Shown here: positions 8,818 through 18,525 of the stretch, one piece after another
Position numbering within the stretch: the stretch's first letter is position 1
Layout of the letters: every line of letters begins with the position of its first letter
Made by a program: the position numbers and the translations under genes
DNA from: Xenococcaceae cyanobacterium MO_167.B27
GTDB taxonomy: Bacteria > Cyanobacteriota > Cyanobacteriia > Cyanobacteriales > Xenococcaceae
DNA: 44,842 bases
Reading direction: 5' to 3'
NCBI GenBank assembly: GCA_030065935.1
Contig: JASJCP010000055.1
Location: forward strand, 1 to 44,842
The notes under the pieces: generated by a model
Told to the model about the DNA's origin: nothing
Database searches by the model: none
What the model saw: the letters and a program-made list of their open reading frames with translations, nothing else

Positions 8818-9441
8818 TCAACGCAGAAAACAACTGGCTAACCAGAATAAGATAAAAGTTACCGCAGAAGCAACTTGCTCAGTGGGGATAAACACACCAC
8901 TACCTTTTAAGGTTACTGCGATCGCTGTCCCTAAGCCAACCCCCGCCACTAAAGCTACGAAACTGATTAATAGTGAGCGACCGAAACGCTTTTCTTTGCG
9001 ATTGAGAAAGTAAAGACTACTCATAAAGCCTAAAGCCATGAGCAGAGGTAATGATTGGCTATTATTGTTGTTGAGAGCCATCACTGCAATAATTGCTAAA
9101 CCTAAGAATACTCCTGTAGGAATCAGAATTTCTTTCTGAGAAGGATTATCCGCCAACTGTTGTAACCAATTGGCTGTATCTTGACTAATGCTAGGAGTTT
9201 TGGGCGCAGGAGCTTCTACACTACGTTCAGGGAATCTGATTCTTTCGGGTACTTTAATCTTTCCTTCTTGTCGTAACCGCAGACGCTCCATAATAATGGA
9301 ATCATAAGCAGTCTCGATACTTTCTACCATTTTGTTATCTTCACTATATTCTTGGGAGATACGCTGTTTAGCAGCTTGTATTTCCTCAAAAGAAGCATTT
9401 TCCGTAACCCCGAGTATTTCATAGGGATTTTTTTCACTCAT
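8818..9441 (-). CDS. CPP1-like family protein (J-like domain plus membrane helices)
   Basis: Member of the CPP1-like (DUF3353) family, 207 residues. Plant CPP1 is a chaperone for light-dependent protochlorophyllide oxidoreductase in plastids, so a thylakoid or plasma-membrane chaperone role is inferred. The N-terminus is J-domain-like (NPYEILGVTENASFEEI, residues 5-22, then ERLRLRQEGKI), but the HPD motif is absent, as expected for this family. The second half has about four hydrophobic segments (about residues 107-127, 132-147, 155-178, 188-205). It is convergent with the HAD gene, with only 15 bases between stops. The DUF2839 gene lies 56 bases upstream on the same strand and may share a transcript. 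Confidence 0.87.
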   Translation of the reverse strand: MSEKNPYEILGVTENASFEEIQAAKQRISQEYSEDNKMVESIETAYDSIIMERLRLRQEGKIKVPERIRFPERSVEAPAPKTPSISQDTANWLQQLADNPSQKEILIPTGVFLGLAIIAVMALNNNNSQSLPLLMALGFMSSLYFLNRKEKRFGRSLLISFVALVAGVGLGTAIAVTLKGSGVFIPTEQVASAVTFILFWLASCFLR

Positions 9442-9497
9442 TATTTATGTCTCCGGTGTTTTTCAATGTAAACGTTTTTATATGGTTATTAATTAAA

Positions 9498-9710
9498 TTA
9501 ATACACTTCCCACCATCCAAAAGCAGGGCCAATAAACCTTACCGTAAACCAAGTAGTAATCATAATACCAATTCCAATCCAAGCACCTCTACTTGTCAAT
9601 TTAACAAACTGCTCTGCCTGAGATTTGGTAATGGGTATTCCAGGTAGAATTCGAGATTCTTGACCATATTTGTCTCCTAGGGCGGATTTACGGCGTTTTG
9701 CTTCTCCCAT
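9498..9710 (-). CDS. DUF2839 family small membrane protein
   Basis: A conserved cyanobacterial small protein of 70 residues, function unknown. The N-terminus MGEAKRRKSALGDKYG is strongly basic. ITKSQAEQF follows, then one transmembrane segment (about residues 44-62) ending GPAFGWWEVY, the family's typical ending. The start at 9710 fits the conserved MGEAKRRK opening. It reads toward the CPP1-like gene 56 bases downstream, so the pair may be cotranscribed. Confidence 0.85.
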   Translation of the reverse strand: MGEAKRRKSALGDKYGQESRILPGIPITKSQAEQFVKLTSRGAWIGIGIMITTWFTVRFIGPAFGWWEVY

Positions 9711-9924
9711 AATCTTATTCTTAATTGACTATCTACCATTTATTATGGATTGATCCTAACCTTTTCTGGCAATGGGAAACAATTGTTATTCAACTAACTG
9801 GACAGTTTCACTACTGTAACTTGCAATTACTAGTAGAGTTATTTTACATATTTTAATCTAAAGGAACTACATAGCTTATAGTTAGTCACTGTAATACCTA
9901 CTCCTTTCCACACGAGAAATAATC

Positions 9925-10614
9925 ATGAATAGTAAATTCTGGTTAAGTTTATCGGCGCTTACAACCTGTCTAGCCTTCGGCGATCTCTCTGGTACAATTA
10001 CCACTTTTCCTGCTCTGGCGGATACCTCTAGCACCGACTACCTCTTCATTGTCGATCAAGCATGGCATGAATGTCAGCATTTTGGAGAAGCATATCAAGA
10101 AATTAAGAGTTTTGAGACTGCTAATTTTTACATCAATCTTTGTCAAAAAGGGGATCAGTACTTCTATGCGGGAAAAGCTAAAAATAACGGTTTAGAATCT
10201 ACTTTTATTCCTGCCTATGCTACCGAGCAACTCAATACTTACCAAGCAGACAATGGCAATATTTCCTACATTGTGGAAATTCAACCTACAGAAGCTATTT
10301 TAAGGATACAAAGAAACGGTAACACGGTTATAGTGGAAAATTCTCTGTCTCAAAACTGTCCCCAAGTAAATTATGAGCCAAAATTTCAAATTGCTCAGGA
10401 ACTAAACTATAGTAACTATCAAGTACAATCGTTCAGCGGTGCCGAAGGCAACAGCTTCGCTGGTCGTATTTTCGTAAATTCAGACAATGAAAATTCAGAA
10501 AATACTGAGATTAGTGTACTTAATCAGTTATCCATAACAGATACCCCTAAACAAAAAGCATTTACTTATATTCCCAAGCAGTTATCCAACTTTGGTGATT
10601 GTTTTTTAAGGTAG
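9925..10614 (+). CDS. Secreted hypothetical protein
   Basis: A 229-residue protein not recognised as any named family. It starts with a classical signal peptide (basic MNSKF, hydrophobic core to about residue 20, likely cleavage after PALA near residue 32). The mature part contains four scattered cysteines (HECQHF, INLCQK, SQNCPQ, GDCFLR), which could form two disulfides. It is otherwise rich in Asn, Gln, Ser and Tyr with predicted beta strands. It stands alone, with the P450 pseudogene following 45 bases later. Periplasmic or extracellular location is inferred from the leader only. Confidence 0.65.
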   Translation: MNSKFWLSLSALTTCLAFGDLSGTITTFPALADTSSTDYLFIVDQAWHECQHFGEAYQEIKSFETANFYINLCQKGDQYFYAGKAKNNGLESTFIPAYATEQLNTYQADNGNISYIVEIQPTEAILRIQRNGNTVIVENSLSQNCPQVNYEPKFQIAQELNYSNYQVQSFSGAEGNSFAGRIFVNSDNENSENTEISVLNQLSITDTPKQKAFTYIPKQLSNFGDCFLR

Positions 10615-10659
10615 CATCCCATATTAGTTGTTTTTAAATTGGAAAAAAATTTATTGGCT

Positions 10660-11191
10660 ATGAAATTACCTGATGGACCCAAAATTCCTTATAGACAGCT
10701 TAGAAGAAAATCCAGACCCAATGGAAATTGCTCGACTGCCATATTGAACTGCTGTTTGCCAAGAAACCCTAAGAATTTATCCAGTTGGAATATTTACCTT
10801 GTCTCGCATTACCAACTCGACTATAGAAATTATGGGTCGTAAGTTTGAGCCTGAGACAATGCTAGTGCCCGGTATTTATTCAACCCATCATCAAGAAGCT
10901 ATTTACCCAAACCCAAAACAATTTTTGCCCGAAAGATTTTTAGAGCGCAAGTATTCTCGTTATGAGTTTATCCCTTTTGGCGGTGGCAATCGTCTTTGTC
11001 TGGGTTATGCTTTAGCGATGTTAGAAATGAAACTGGTATTAGCTACTGTATTATCTAGCTATGAGCTAAAACTAGCAAATGATCAACAAGTGAAACCTAA
11101 ACGTCGTGGTGGTACTGTTGCTCCTGGCAATGGAGTACCTATGGTAATGACTGATAAGCGTGCTGTGAAAAAAGCTTTGGCTATTAGCTAA
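10660..11191 (+). pseudogene. Cytochrome P450 remnant (large internal deletion, frameshift and stop)
   Basis: The relic begins MKLPDGPKIP, a typical P450 (CYP110-like) N-terminus. It jumps within a few codons to the C-terminal third of the enzyme in a different frame: LEENPDPMEIARLPY, an in-frame TGA at about 10747, then AVCQETLRIYP with the K-helix ExxR (ETLR). From there it is open to the end, with PERF and the haem loop FIPFGGGNRLCLGYALA (Cys ligand) and a normal C-terminus. Roughly 250-300 codons, covering helices B to J, are missing. The 130-residue open stretch from 10799 includes the haem site but cannot fold as a P450. Neighbours tatC and the secreted protein are unrelated. Confidence 0.83.
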
Positions 11192-11298
11192 GACCAACTA
11201 ACTGGAAACTTATTGATGCTGTAATTTAGCAGTTGGATGATTGAGCAATTTTCCTCGATAAAATAAACTTAACAATATTTTATTTTCCGGATTTGTTC

Positions 11299-12072
11299 AT
11301 GTCTTCAACTGATTTAGAAACAACTATTAAAGAGACAGAAAAAAACCAAGATGCTTATTTAGATGAGCTTCCTGGGGAAGTAGAGATGTCTTTGTTCGAT
11401 CATCTACAAGAATTGAGGATGCGTATCTTTTACGCTCTGATTTCTGTAGCTGTAGGAATTGTCTTGTGTTTTATTGTGGTAAAACCCATTGTCCAGTTAT
11501 TGGAAATTCCTGCTAAAGGGGTTAAATTTCTGCAATTAGCACCAGGAGAGTTTTTCTTTGTTTCCATTAAAGTTGCTGGCTATAGCGGTATATTGATCGC
11601 TAGTCCGTTCATTCTCTATCAGATTATTCAATTTGTCTTACCAGGGTTAACCAGAAGAGAGAGACGTTTATTAGCACCAGTAGTATTAGGGTCTAGTGTG
11701 TTATTTTTTGCAGGATTGGGTTTTGCTTATATCGCTCTGATTCCTGCTGCACTTAATTTCTTTATTAACTATGGTGGAGATGTAGTAGAACAGTCTTGGT
11801 CAATTGACCGCTATTTTGAGTTTGTGCTGCTATTAATGTTTAGTACTGGTTTAGCTTTTCAGATTCCCATTGTGCAGCTTATTTTAGGATTTTTAGGCAT
11901 TGTTTCATCAAGTCAAATGGCTTCAGGGTGGCGGTTTGTGGTTTTAGGTGCAGTGATTATGGGCGCAATTCTAACTCCTTCTACTGACCCTTTGACTCAA
12001 TCCCTTTTGGCTGGTGCAGTGTTGGGTTTATATTTTAGCGGTGTGGGAATGGTGAAGTTGATTGGGAAATAG
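11299..12072 (+). CDS. tatC: Sec-independent protein translocase subunit TatC
   Basis: Multi-spanning receptor component of the twin-arginine translocase, in plasma or thylakoid membrane. About 257 residues. The conserved cytoplasmic segment [15 protein letters not shown] recognises twin-arginine signals. Six hydrophobic segments follow, with [21 protein letters not shown] and a final [15 protein letters not shown] loop, all as in the family. ATG at 11299 is preferred to TTG at 11293. Its clients may include the Tat-leader FutA at 1763. The last 45 bases overlap a possible minus-strand small ORF, and heptamer-like repeats start right at the stop codon. Confidence 0.95.
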   Translation: MSSTDLETTIKETEKNQDAYLDELPGEVEMSLFDHLQELRMRIFYALISVAVGIVLCFIVVKPIVQLLEIPAKGVKFLQLAPGEFFFVSIKVAGYSGILIASPFILYQIIQFVLPGLTRRERRLLAPVVLGSSVLFFAGLGFAYIALIPAALNFFINYGGDVVEQSWSIDRYFEFVLLLMFSTGLAFQIPIVQLILGFLGIVSSSQMASGWRFVVLGAVIMGAILTPSTDPLTQSLLAGAVLGLYFSGVGMVKLIGK

Positions 12073-12252
12073 GGAATGAGGATTGGGGAATAGTGATTGA
12101 GGATTGGGGACTTGGGGAATAGCCATGAGGCGCAAGTAGCAATGAAGAATCAACAAGAGTGCAATTAGTAAGAGATTTATTATTGTGTTTGTATAGAAAG
12201 AATCTCTGAGGAAGTGGATCGCTGTAAAATTAACCTTAGTTTTCCTACGCAT
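12028..12252 (-). CDS. Possible small membrane protein overlapping tatC end (doubtful)
   Basis: A 74-codon reading frame with an unusually good ribosome-binding site: GGGGAGG four bases before ATG at 12252. The N-terminal part is basic, then one hydrophobic segment ([16 protein letters not shown]). The C-terminal third is simple translated repeat ([16 protein letters not shown]) and overlaps the tatC 3' end by 45 bases. No family is recognised. Only the start signal and the single membrane helix argue for it; chance is the main alternative. Confidence 0.3.
   Translation of the reverse strand: MRRKTKVNFTAIHFLRDSFYTNTIINLLLIALLLILHCYLRLMAIPQVPNPQSLFPNPHSLFPNQLHHSHTAKI
12063..12122. repeat. Tandem heptamer-like repeat after tatC
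   Basis: G-rich direct repeats of the GGGAATA / GGATTGG kind, similar to the short tandem repeats scattered through this window (27417-27487, 36868-36905, 37021-37100). No terminator hairpin is evident. Confidence 0.6.
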
Positions 12253-12313
12253 AGTACCTCCCCAGGAGCGAAACTGCGATTAGGACTATCTAAATCTTTA
12301 TAACTTATAGTAG

Positions 12314-13969
<1,656 letters not shown>

Positions 13970-13980
13970 ACCTATAATAA

Positions 13981-13997
13981 GGTGGGCAATGCCCACC
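13981..13997. terminator. Hairpin downstream of pgm
   Basis: GGTGGGC and GCCCACC are separated by AAT, 12 bases after the pgm stop. There is no T-run downstream, so it may be a dispersed cyanobacterial hairpin acting as a 3' stabiliser, not a strict intrinsic terminator. Confidence 0.5.
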
Positions 13998-14482
13998 CTA
14001 AACAATATTAATAGATAGGGAATGTACAAATAATTTTGTAATAAGACTTAAGACAGAAATGCTTCCAAAGGTGATCGCCAACCCAACTAAGGATAAACTT
14101 AGATTATATTTATAAATGTGTTTAATTTTAAAAATATATCATTAGCCCAAATTATTATTGAGAATGGCTAAGGTGGTTGCAACTTCCTAGAACTCTTGAT
14201 ACTATATTAAGCGAAAGTTGTATGTTAGTTGTGGGTTTGTTTTAATTTTGTCTTGATTAATTATTCTTAACAATAAAAACCGTTTCTCTACACGCATTAC
14301 AGAAATTATTAATTTGTATTCAAAATATAACTTAATGAAAACAAAGAGAAAATAGAAATTCTTATTGACTAAGTATATTTACTTATTTTGACAAAAAGCA
14401 ATTTTTATGGTTAGTAATCGTAAGTTTTAGAAATTATATAAAATTACAATTGCTGGATAATAAATCTGAAAGTTCCTTACCA
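13998..14482. other. AT-rich intergenic region
   Basis: About 480 bases with no gene. AT-rich throughout, with stop codons in all frames. A TAGAACTCTTG string near 14190 resembles the end of the IS5-type element at 137, but no second end is found. Presumed to hold the promoter of the truncated hydroxylase gene. Confidence 0.5.
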
Positions 14483-15178
14483 ATGCACAATATAAATCAA
14501 CTAATTTTAAGTTTTTGGGAAACATTTAGATCTTATGTTTGGCTTATATTCTATTCATCAACCTTCTGTTTCTTGTTAGAGTTGTTGCGACCAGCTAATA
14601 ACTATTCAATAGCATCGAGGGTTCGCGGGGCTTACTTTTGGCTTGTCTATATCCTGATCACGGCAACCTTTTTAACTGTATTCAATGGCTTTTGGAAATC
14701 TCTCGGACTAAATTCTCTGATTACGGTTAATCTATCGTGGTTCTCATCTTCTGAGTATTTTCCTCTTAAGGTAATCGGTTGGTTCGCTGTAGCAGGAGTG
14801 ATGCCGACGATTTCGGATTTCTTTTACTATTGGTTTCACCGTTTGCAGCATTCAAATTCTTTTTTATGGCGATTTCATGCAGTACATCACTCTCTTAGAG
14901 AGATGAACTCATGGAACAACAATCATCATTTCACCGAGGAAATTTTCCGAATCCCCTTTGTATTTATACCATTAAGTCTTTTTTTTCAAGGAGATCCTGG
15001 GTACGTCCCTGCAATCATAATCTATATTCTGAGGATACAAGGACAATTTGAACATTCATCGACGAAGTTCAATCTTGGAATCCTCCGCTATATCATACCT
15101 GATAATAGATATCATCTTCCTAGAAAAAAAGCGATCGCCATAATTACAAAGATAACCTATATTAGTATATTACATTAA
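14483..15178 (+). CDS. Sterol desaturase / fatty acid hydroxylase family protein, truncated
   Basis: Membrane di-iron hydroxylase family (FA_hydroxylase). The recognisable part has hydrophobic segments near residues 15-40, 60-80 and 100-125, His box 1 FHRLQHS, box 2 HAVHHS, and NNHHFTEE. Family members continue after PDNRYH into a third His-rich box (HHS...H). Here the sequence switches after DNRYHLPRKKAIAI to an unrelated tail containing a HIP1-like GCGATCGCC, and stops. The protein therefore lacks conserved iron ligands and is probably inactive. ATG at 14483 is preferred to TTG at 14450. It may be better called a pseudogene. Confidence 0.68.
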   Translation: MHNINQLILSFWETFRSYVWLIFYSSTFCFLLELLRPANNYSIASRVRGAYFWLVYILITATFLTVFNGFWKSLGLNSLITVNLSWFSSSEYFPLKVIGWFAVAGVMPTISDFFYYWFHRLQHSNSFLWRFHAVHHSLREMNSWNNNHHFTEEIFRIPFVFIPLSLFFQGDPGYVPAIIIYILRIQGQFEHSSTKFNLGILRYIIPDNRYHLPRKKAIAIITKITYISILH

Positions 15179-15321
15179 TACTTCAATTGGCAACATAAAG
15201 CCAGTAGATGATCGCTTTAATCCAATACAGCGATCGCCCTTATTACCAGATCATGTGTACGAAACTTAATACTACAAAATACTTTCGATTAGAAACATAA
15301 AGTGGATTGCGAGGTGGTGCA

Positions 15322-15490
15322 TCAGAGAAGTGTGGGATAGGTGATCATGTCATGCCAACTCCAAGGGGCGATCGCTAATCCTGCTCTCATAGCAGCAGTA
15401 TTTTTCTTGCGACTATGAACCCAAATCCAATTAAAATAACTGACTACTAATCGAACTGTTAATTCGGTTTGTGACCGTAATGTGTAGTAT
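15322..15490 (-). pseudogene. 3' fragment of a transposase gene
   Basis: On the minus strand an open segment of about 55 codons reads QTELTVRLVVSYFNW, then VHSRKKNTAAMRAGLA and APWSWHDMITYPTLL, ending at TGA 15324-15322. The pattern (YFNW ... H ... TAA...AGL ... W) matches the C-termini of cyanobacterial IS transposases. There is a stop just upstream and no start or catalytic region, so only the tail survives. The GCGATCGC inside it shows local HIP1 enrichment. The exact IS family is uncertain. Confidence 0.6.
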
Positions 15491-15614
15491 TAGTTTTTAG
15501 AATTGGTATAAATTGGAGCTGTCTTATTACTTTTGCCAAACAGCATTAACTTTTTAATAGACAAGAGAACCAGCTAATTTATAAAATCAGGAAAACTTTG
15601 CTGCTCTATTCCTG

Positions 15615-18509
15615 ATGAAACTTATATTCTCAACATTTCTGGGTTTAGGTTTTGGATTAACACTTATTTCCCCAGTCTTAGCTCAAATCACTACAGATGG
15701 TAGTACCAATACAACTTTAACTCCTACTGATAATGGAGTTCAAATAGATGATGGCTTACGGACTGGAGACAATCTATTTCACAGTTTTGGAGAATTTTCT
15801 GTACCAAATGGAAGTGAAGCTTTCTTTAACAATGCTACTGATGTAGCTAACATCTTTTCTCGGGTCACAGGGGGTAATATCTCCAATATTGATGGATTGA
15901 TTCGTGCTAATGGTGCAGCGAATTTATTTTTAATCAATCCGCACGGTATTTTGTTTGGGAATAATGCCAGATTAGATATTGGTGGTTCGTTTTATGGAAG
16001 TACTGCGGATAGTATTTTATTTCCTGAAGGGGAGTTTAGTGCAGTAGATTTAGATAATCCTCCTTTATTAACGATTAATGCTCCCATTGGTTTGAGATTT
16101 CGGGATAATCCAGGGGAGATAGTAAATCAATCTGTGGCAGGAGGTGTGGGTTTAACAGTAGCACCAGGAGAAAATTTAGCACTAATTGGTGGCAACATTA
16201 CTTTAGAAGGAGGAAGAATCACAGCACCAGGAGGAAGAGTAGAGTTAGGGAGTATAAATAGTGAGAGTGTAGTCAGTTTAGAGCCAACATCTCAAGGCTT
16301 TGTTCTGGGATATGAAGAAGTACCAAACTTGGGAAATATTCAACTGAACCAACAGGCAATGTTAGATACTAGTGGTTCTTTTGGAGGTACTATTCAGATC
16401 CAGGGAGAGCAATTATCTGTACAAGATGGTTCACAGATTTTTTCTACAACCACCAGTGGTGATGGAGGAGACATAGTTATTGATACCAGTCAATTAGCTA
16501 TTAGCAATGAAGGTGCAATCTTCACTGCTACTTTGGGTAGTGGTGATGGAGGAGATATAGTTATTGATACTGATAAATTAGCTATTAGCAATGAAGCTGA
16601 AATCTCGACTATAACTACTTTTGGTAGTGGTATGGGAGGAGATATAAATATTAGTGCGACAGAAGCAATAGAGATAATTGGCAATGGATTTGACGAATTT
16701 CAGGAGACTTTTGTCCGAGGTGTGTTATTAGGAACTACAATCACGGAATTGTTGCAGCAAGGGACTAGAATTTCCGTGAGTAGTTTAGGAATTGGTCAAG
16801 CTGGTAGCCTCACAATTGACACATCTTCGTTCCGTATGAGTGATGGAGGAGTAATTATTAGTCCAACATTAACTAGTGGCAGAGGAGGAGATATTAAGAT
16901 TACTGCGACAGAAGGAATAGAGATAATTGGTTCAGGAGTACAAAGTGGAAGTGCGCGAGATTCTACTGGTCGGGCTGGTGATATTCTGGTTGAGGCAAAA
17001 AATTTAGAGATTAGAGATGGAGCAATAATTGCTAATATTACTTTAGGTAGTGGCAGAGGGGGAGATATAGTAGTAAATGTTTCTGAAAATATAGAATTAT
17101 CCAATACTCCTGTACAAGCATTTATTCCAGCAGGTATATTAGCCAACAGTAGTATTGGCACTGGACAAGCTGGTAATATCGCGATTAATGCCAGTAACTT
17201 ATTTATGAGTGAGGGAGCAATAATTAGTAATAACAGTGGTTCTTTGATTTCAAATCCAACCCCCACAGATGATTTTTTGAGATTTAATGGAGGAAATGCG
17301 GGGAATATAGATGTAAATATCTCTGGGTTAATTCACTTAACTGGAATTTCACCTAATGAGGTAACTACTAGTGGCTTTGGGTCGGCAGCTTTTAGCGATA
17401 ACTCTTCAGCAGGAGATATAAATATTTCAACGGGAAATTTGTTAATTGAAAATGGGGCTGGAATAGATGCCTCCACAATCGGTTCAGGAGAAGGAGGAAC
17501 AATTACGATCAAAGCTAGAGAATCTGTAATTGTAACTGGTAAGTCTCCCATTGGAGAACCTGCTGCCGTAAGCGAAGTCCCCAGTAATATATCAGCAACT
17601 TCTGGTCGTATTGAGCTTCCTACTGAAGCCACAGGTGAGGCAGGAAACTTAAATATTGAAACCAGAGAATTAGTTATCCAAGATGGAGCTACAATTGCAG
17701 TCAATGGTTTTAGCTCAGGAGCAGCTGGGGAACTTAAGGTAATTGCGGATTCTATCACCCTTGATAATGAAGGAACTATCAATGCTTCAACAGTTTCGGG
17801 TGAAGGCGGTAACATTACACTACAAGTTAATAACACTATAAGTTTGCAAAATAACAGTACTATTTCAGCACAAGCAGCAGGAGATGCTAATGGTGGCAAT
17901 ATCAATATTAATGGTCAGTTTATTGTCGCTTTTCCTAGTAATGGTGATGGTAATGACATTATTGCTAGTGCGGAACGAGGAGAAGGAGGTAATATTAACA
18001 TCACAGCAGAAGCTCTTTTAGGCATTGAAGAACGTCCAGCTATACCAGGAAATAGAACTAATGATATTGATGCTAGTTCTCAGTTTGGTTTAAGTGGCAG
18101 TGTAACTTTTAATGTTCCTGATACTAACAATTTTGAAGAAACTTCGGAATTATCTAGTAATGTCATTTCAGCAGAAGCAGTAGCAGGAAATGCTTGTTCA
18201 CCTAGTGCAGGAGTATCTAGTTTAGTTATTCAAGGTAAGGGAGGAGTCCCACCAGAACCCAATTTACCTTTAAGTGCTGAAGTATTGCTTGGTGATGTTC
18301 AACCTATCACACCCAATTTTTCCCAGTTGAATAATCAGCAAACAAACCAGAATACTGTGTTTCAAGTTCAACCAGTTAAAACTTCTGTTGGAGATATTTA
18401 TCCAGCTAGAGGAATCATTAAAACTGAAGATGGTAGAGTAATTTTAACTGCTTATCCTACTGGCAATAATGCTACTCGGACTCCTAGCGGTGCAACACAT
18501 TGTAATTAA
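15615..18509 (+). CDS. Filamentous-haemagglutinin-type exoprotein with TPS domain (second paralogue)
   Basis: A 964-residue secreted or surface protein. It has a clear signal peptide (MKLIFSTFLGLGFG...SPVLAQ, about residues 1-24), then the TPS domain (about 25-190) with FHSFGEFSVPNG, NIFSRVTGG and NLFLINPHGILFG. A long beta-helix repeat region follows, with recurrent LGSGDGGDIVID-type units (two nearly identical copies around residues 280-325). The conserved end is QGKGGVPPEPNLPL ... IYPARGIIKTEDGR. It closely parallels the protein at 5290-7998, including identical stretches in the TPS domain, so the two arose by duplication. No TpsB partner is in the window. It converges with the chemoreceptor gene, 16 bases between stops. 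Confidence 0.86.
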   Translation: MKLIFSTFLGLGFGLTLISPVLAQITTDGSTNTTLTPTDNGVQIDDGLRTGDNLFHSFGEFSVPNGSEAFFNNATDVANIFSRVTGGNISNIDGLIRANGAANLFLINPHGILFGNNARLDIGGSFYGSTADSILFPEGEFSAVDLDNPPLLTINAPIGLRFRDNPGEIVNQSVAGGVGLTVAPGENLALIGGNITLEGGRITAPGGRVELGSINSESVVSLEPTSQGFVLGYEEVPNLGNIQLNQQAMLDTSGSFGGTIQIQGEQLSVQDGSQIFSTTTSGDGGDIVIDTSQLAISNEGAIFTATLGSGDGGDIVIDTDKLAISNEAEISTITTFGSGMGGDINISATEAIEIIGNGFDEFQETFVRGVLLGTTITELLQQGTRISVSSLGIGQAGSLTIDTSSFRMSDGGVIISPTLTSGRGGDIKITATEGIEIIGSGVQSGSARDSTGRAGDILVEAKNLEIRDGAIIANITLGSGRGGDIVVNVSENIELSNTPVQAFIPAGILANSSIGTGQAGNIAINASNLFMSEGAIISNNSGSLISNPTPTDDFLRFNGGNAGNIDVNISGLIHLTGISPNEVTTSGFGSAAFSDNSSAGDINISTGNLLIENGAGIDASTIGSGEGGTITIKARESVIVTGKSPIGEPAAVSEVPSNISATSGRIELPTEATGEAGNLNIETRELVIQDGATIAVNGFSSGAAGELKVIADSITLDNEGTINASTVSGEGGNITLQVNNTISLQNNSTISAQAAGDANGGNININGQFIVAFPSNGDGNDIIASAERGEGGNINITAEALLGIEERPAIPGNRTNDIDASSQFGLSGSVTFNVPDTNNFEETSELSSNVISAEAVAGNACSPSAGVSSLVIQGKGGVPPEPNLPLSAEVLLGDVQPITPNFSQLNNQQTNQNTVFQVQPVKTSVGDIYPARGIIKTEDGRVILTAYPTGNNATRTPSGATHCN

Positions 18510-18525
18510 ACTTAAATAATATAAT

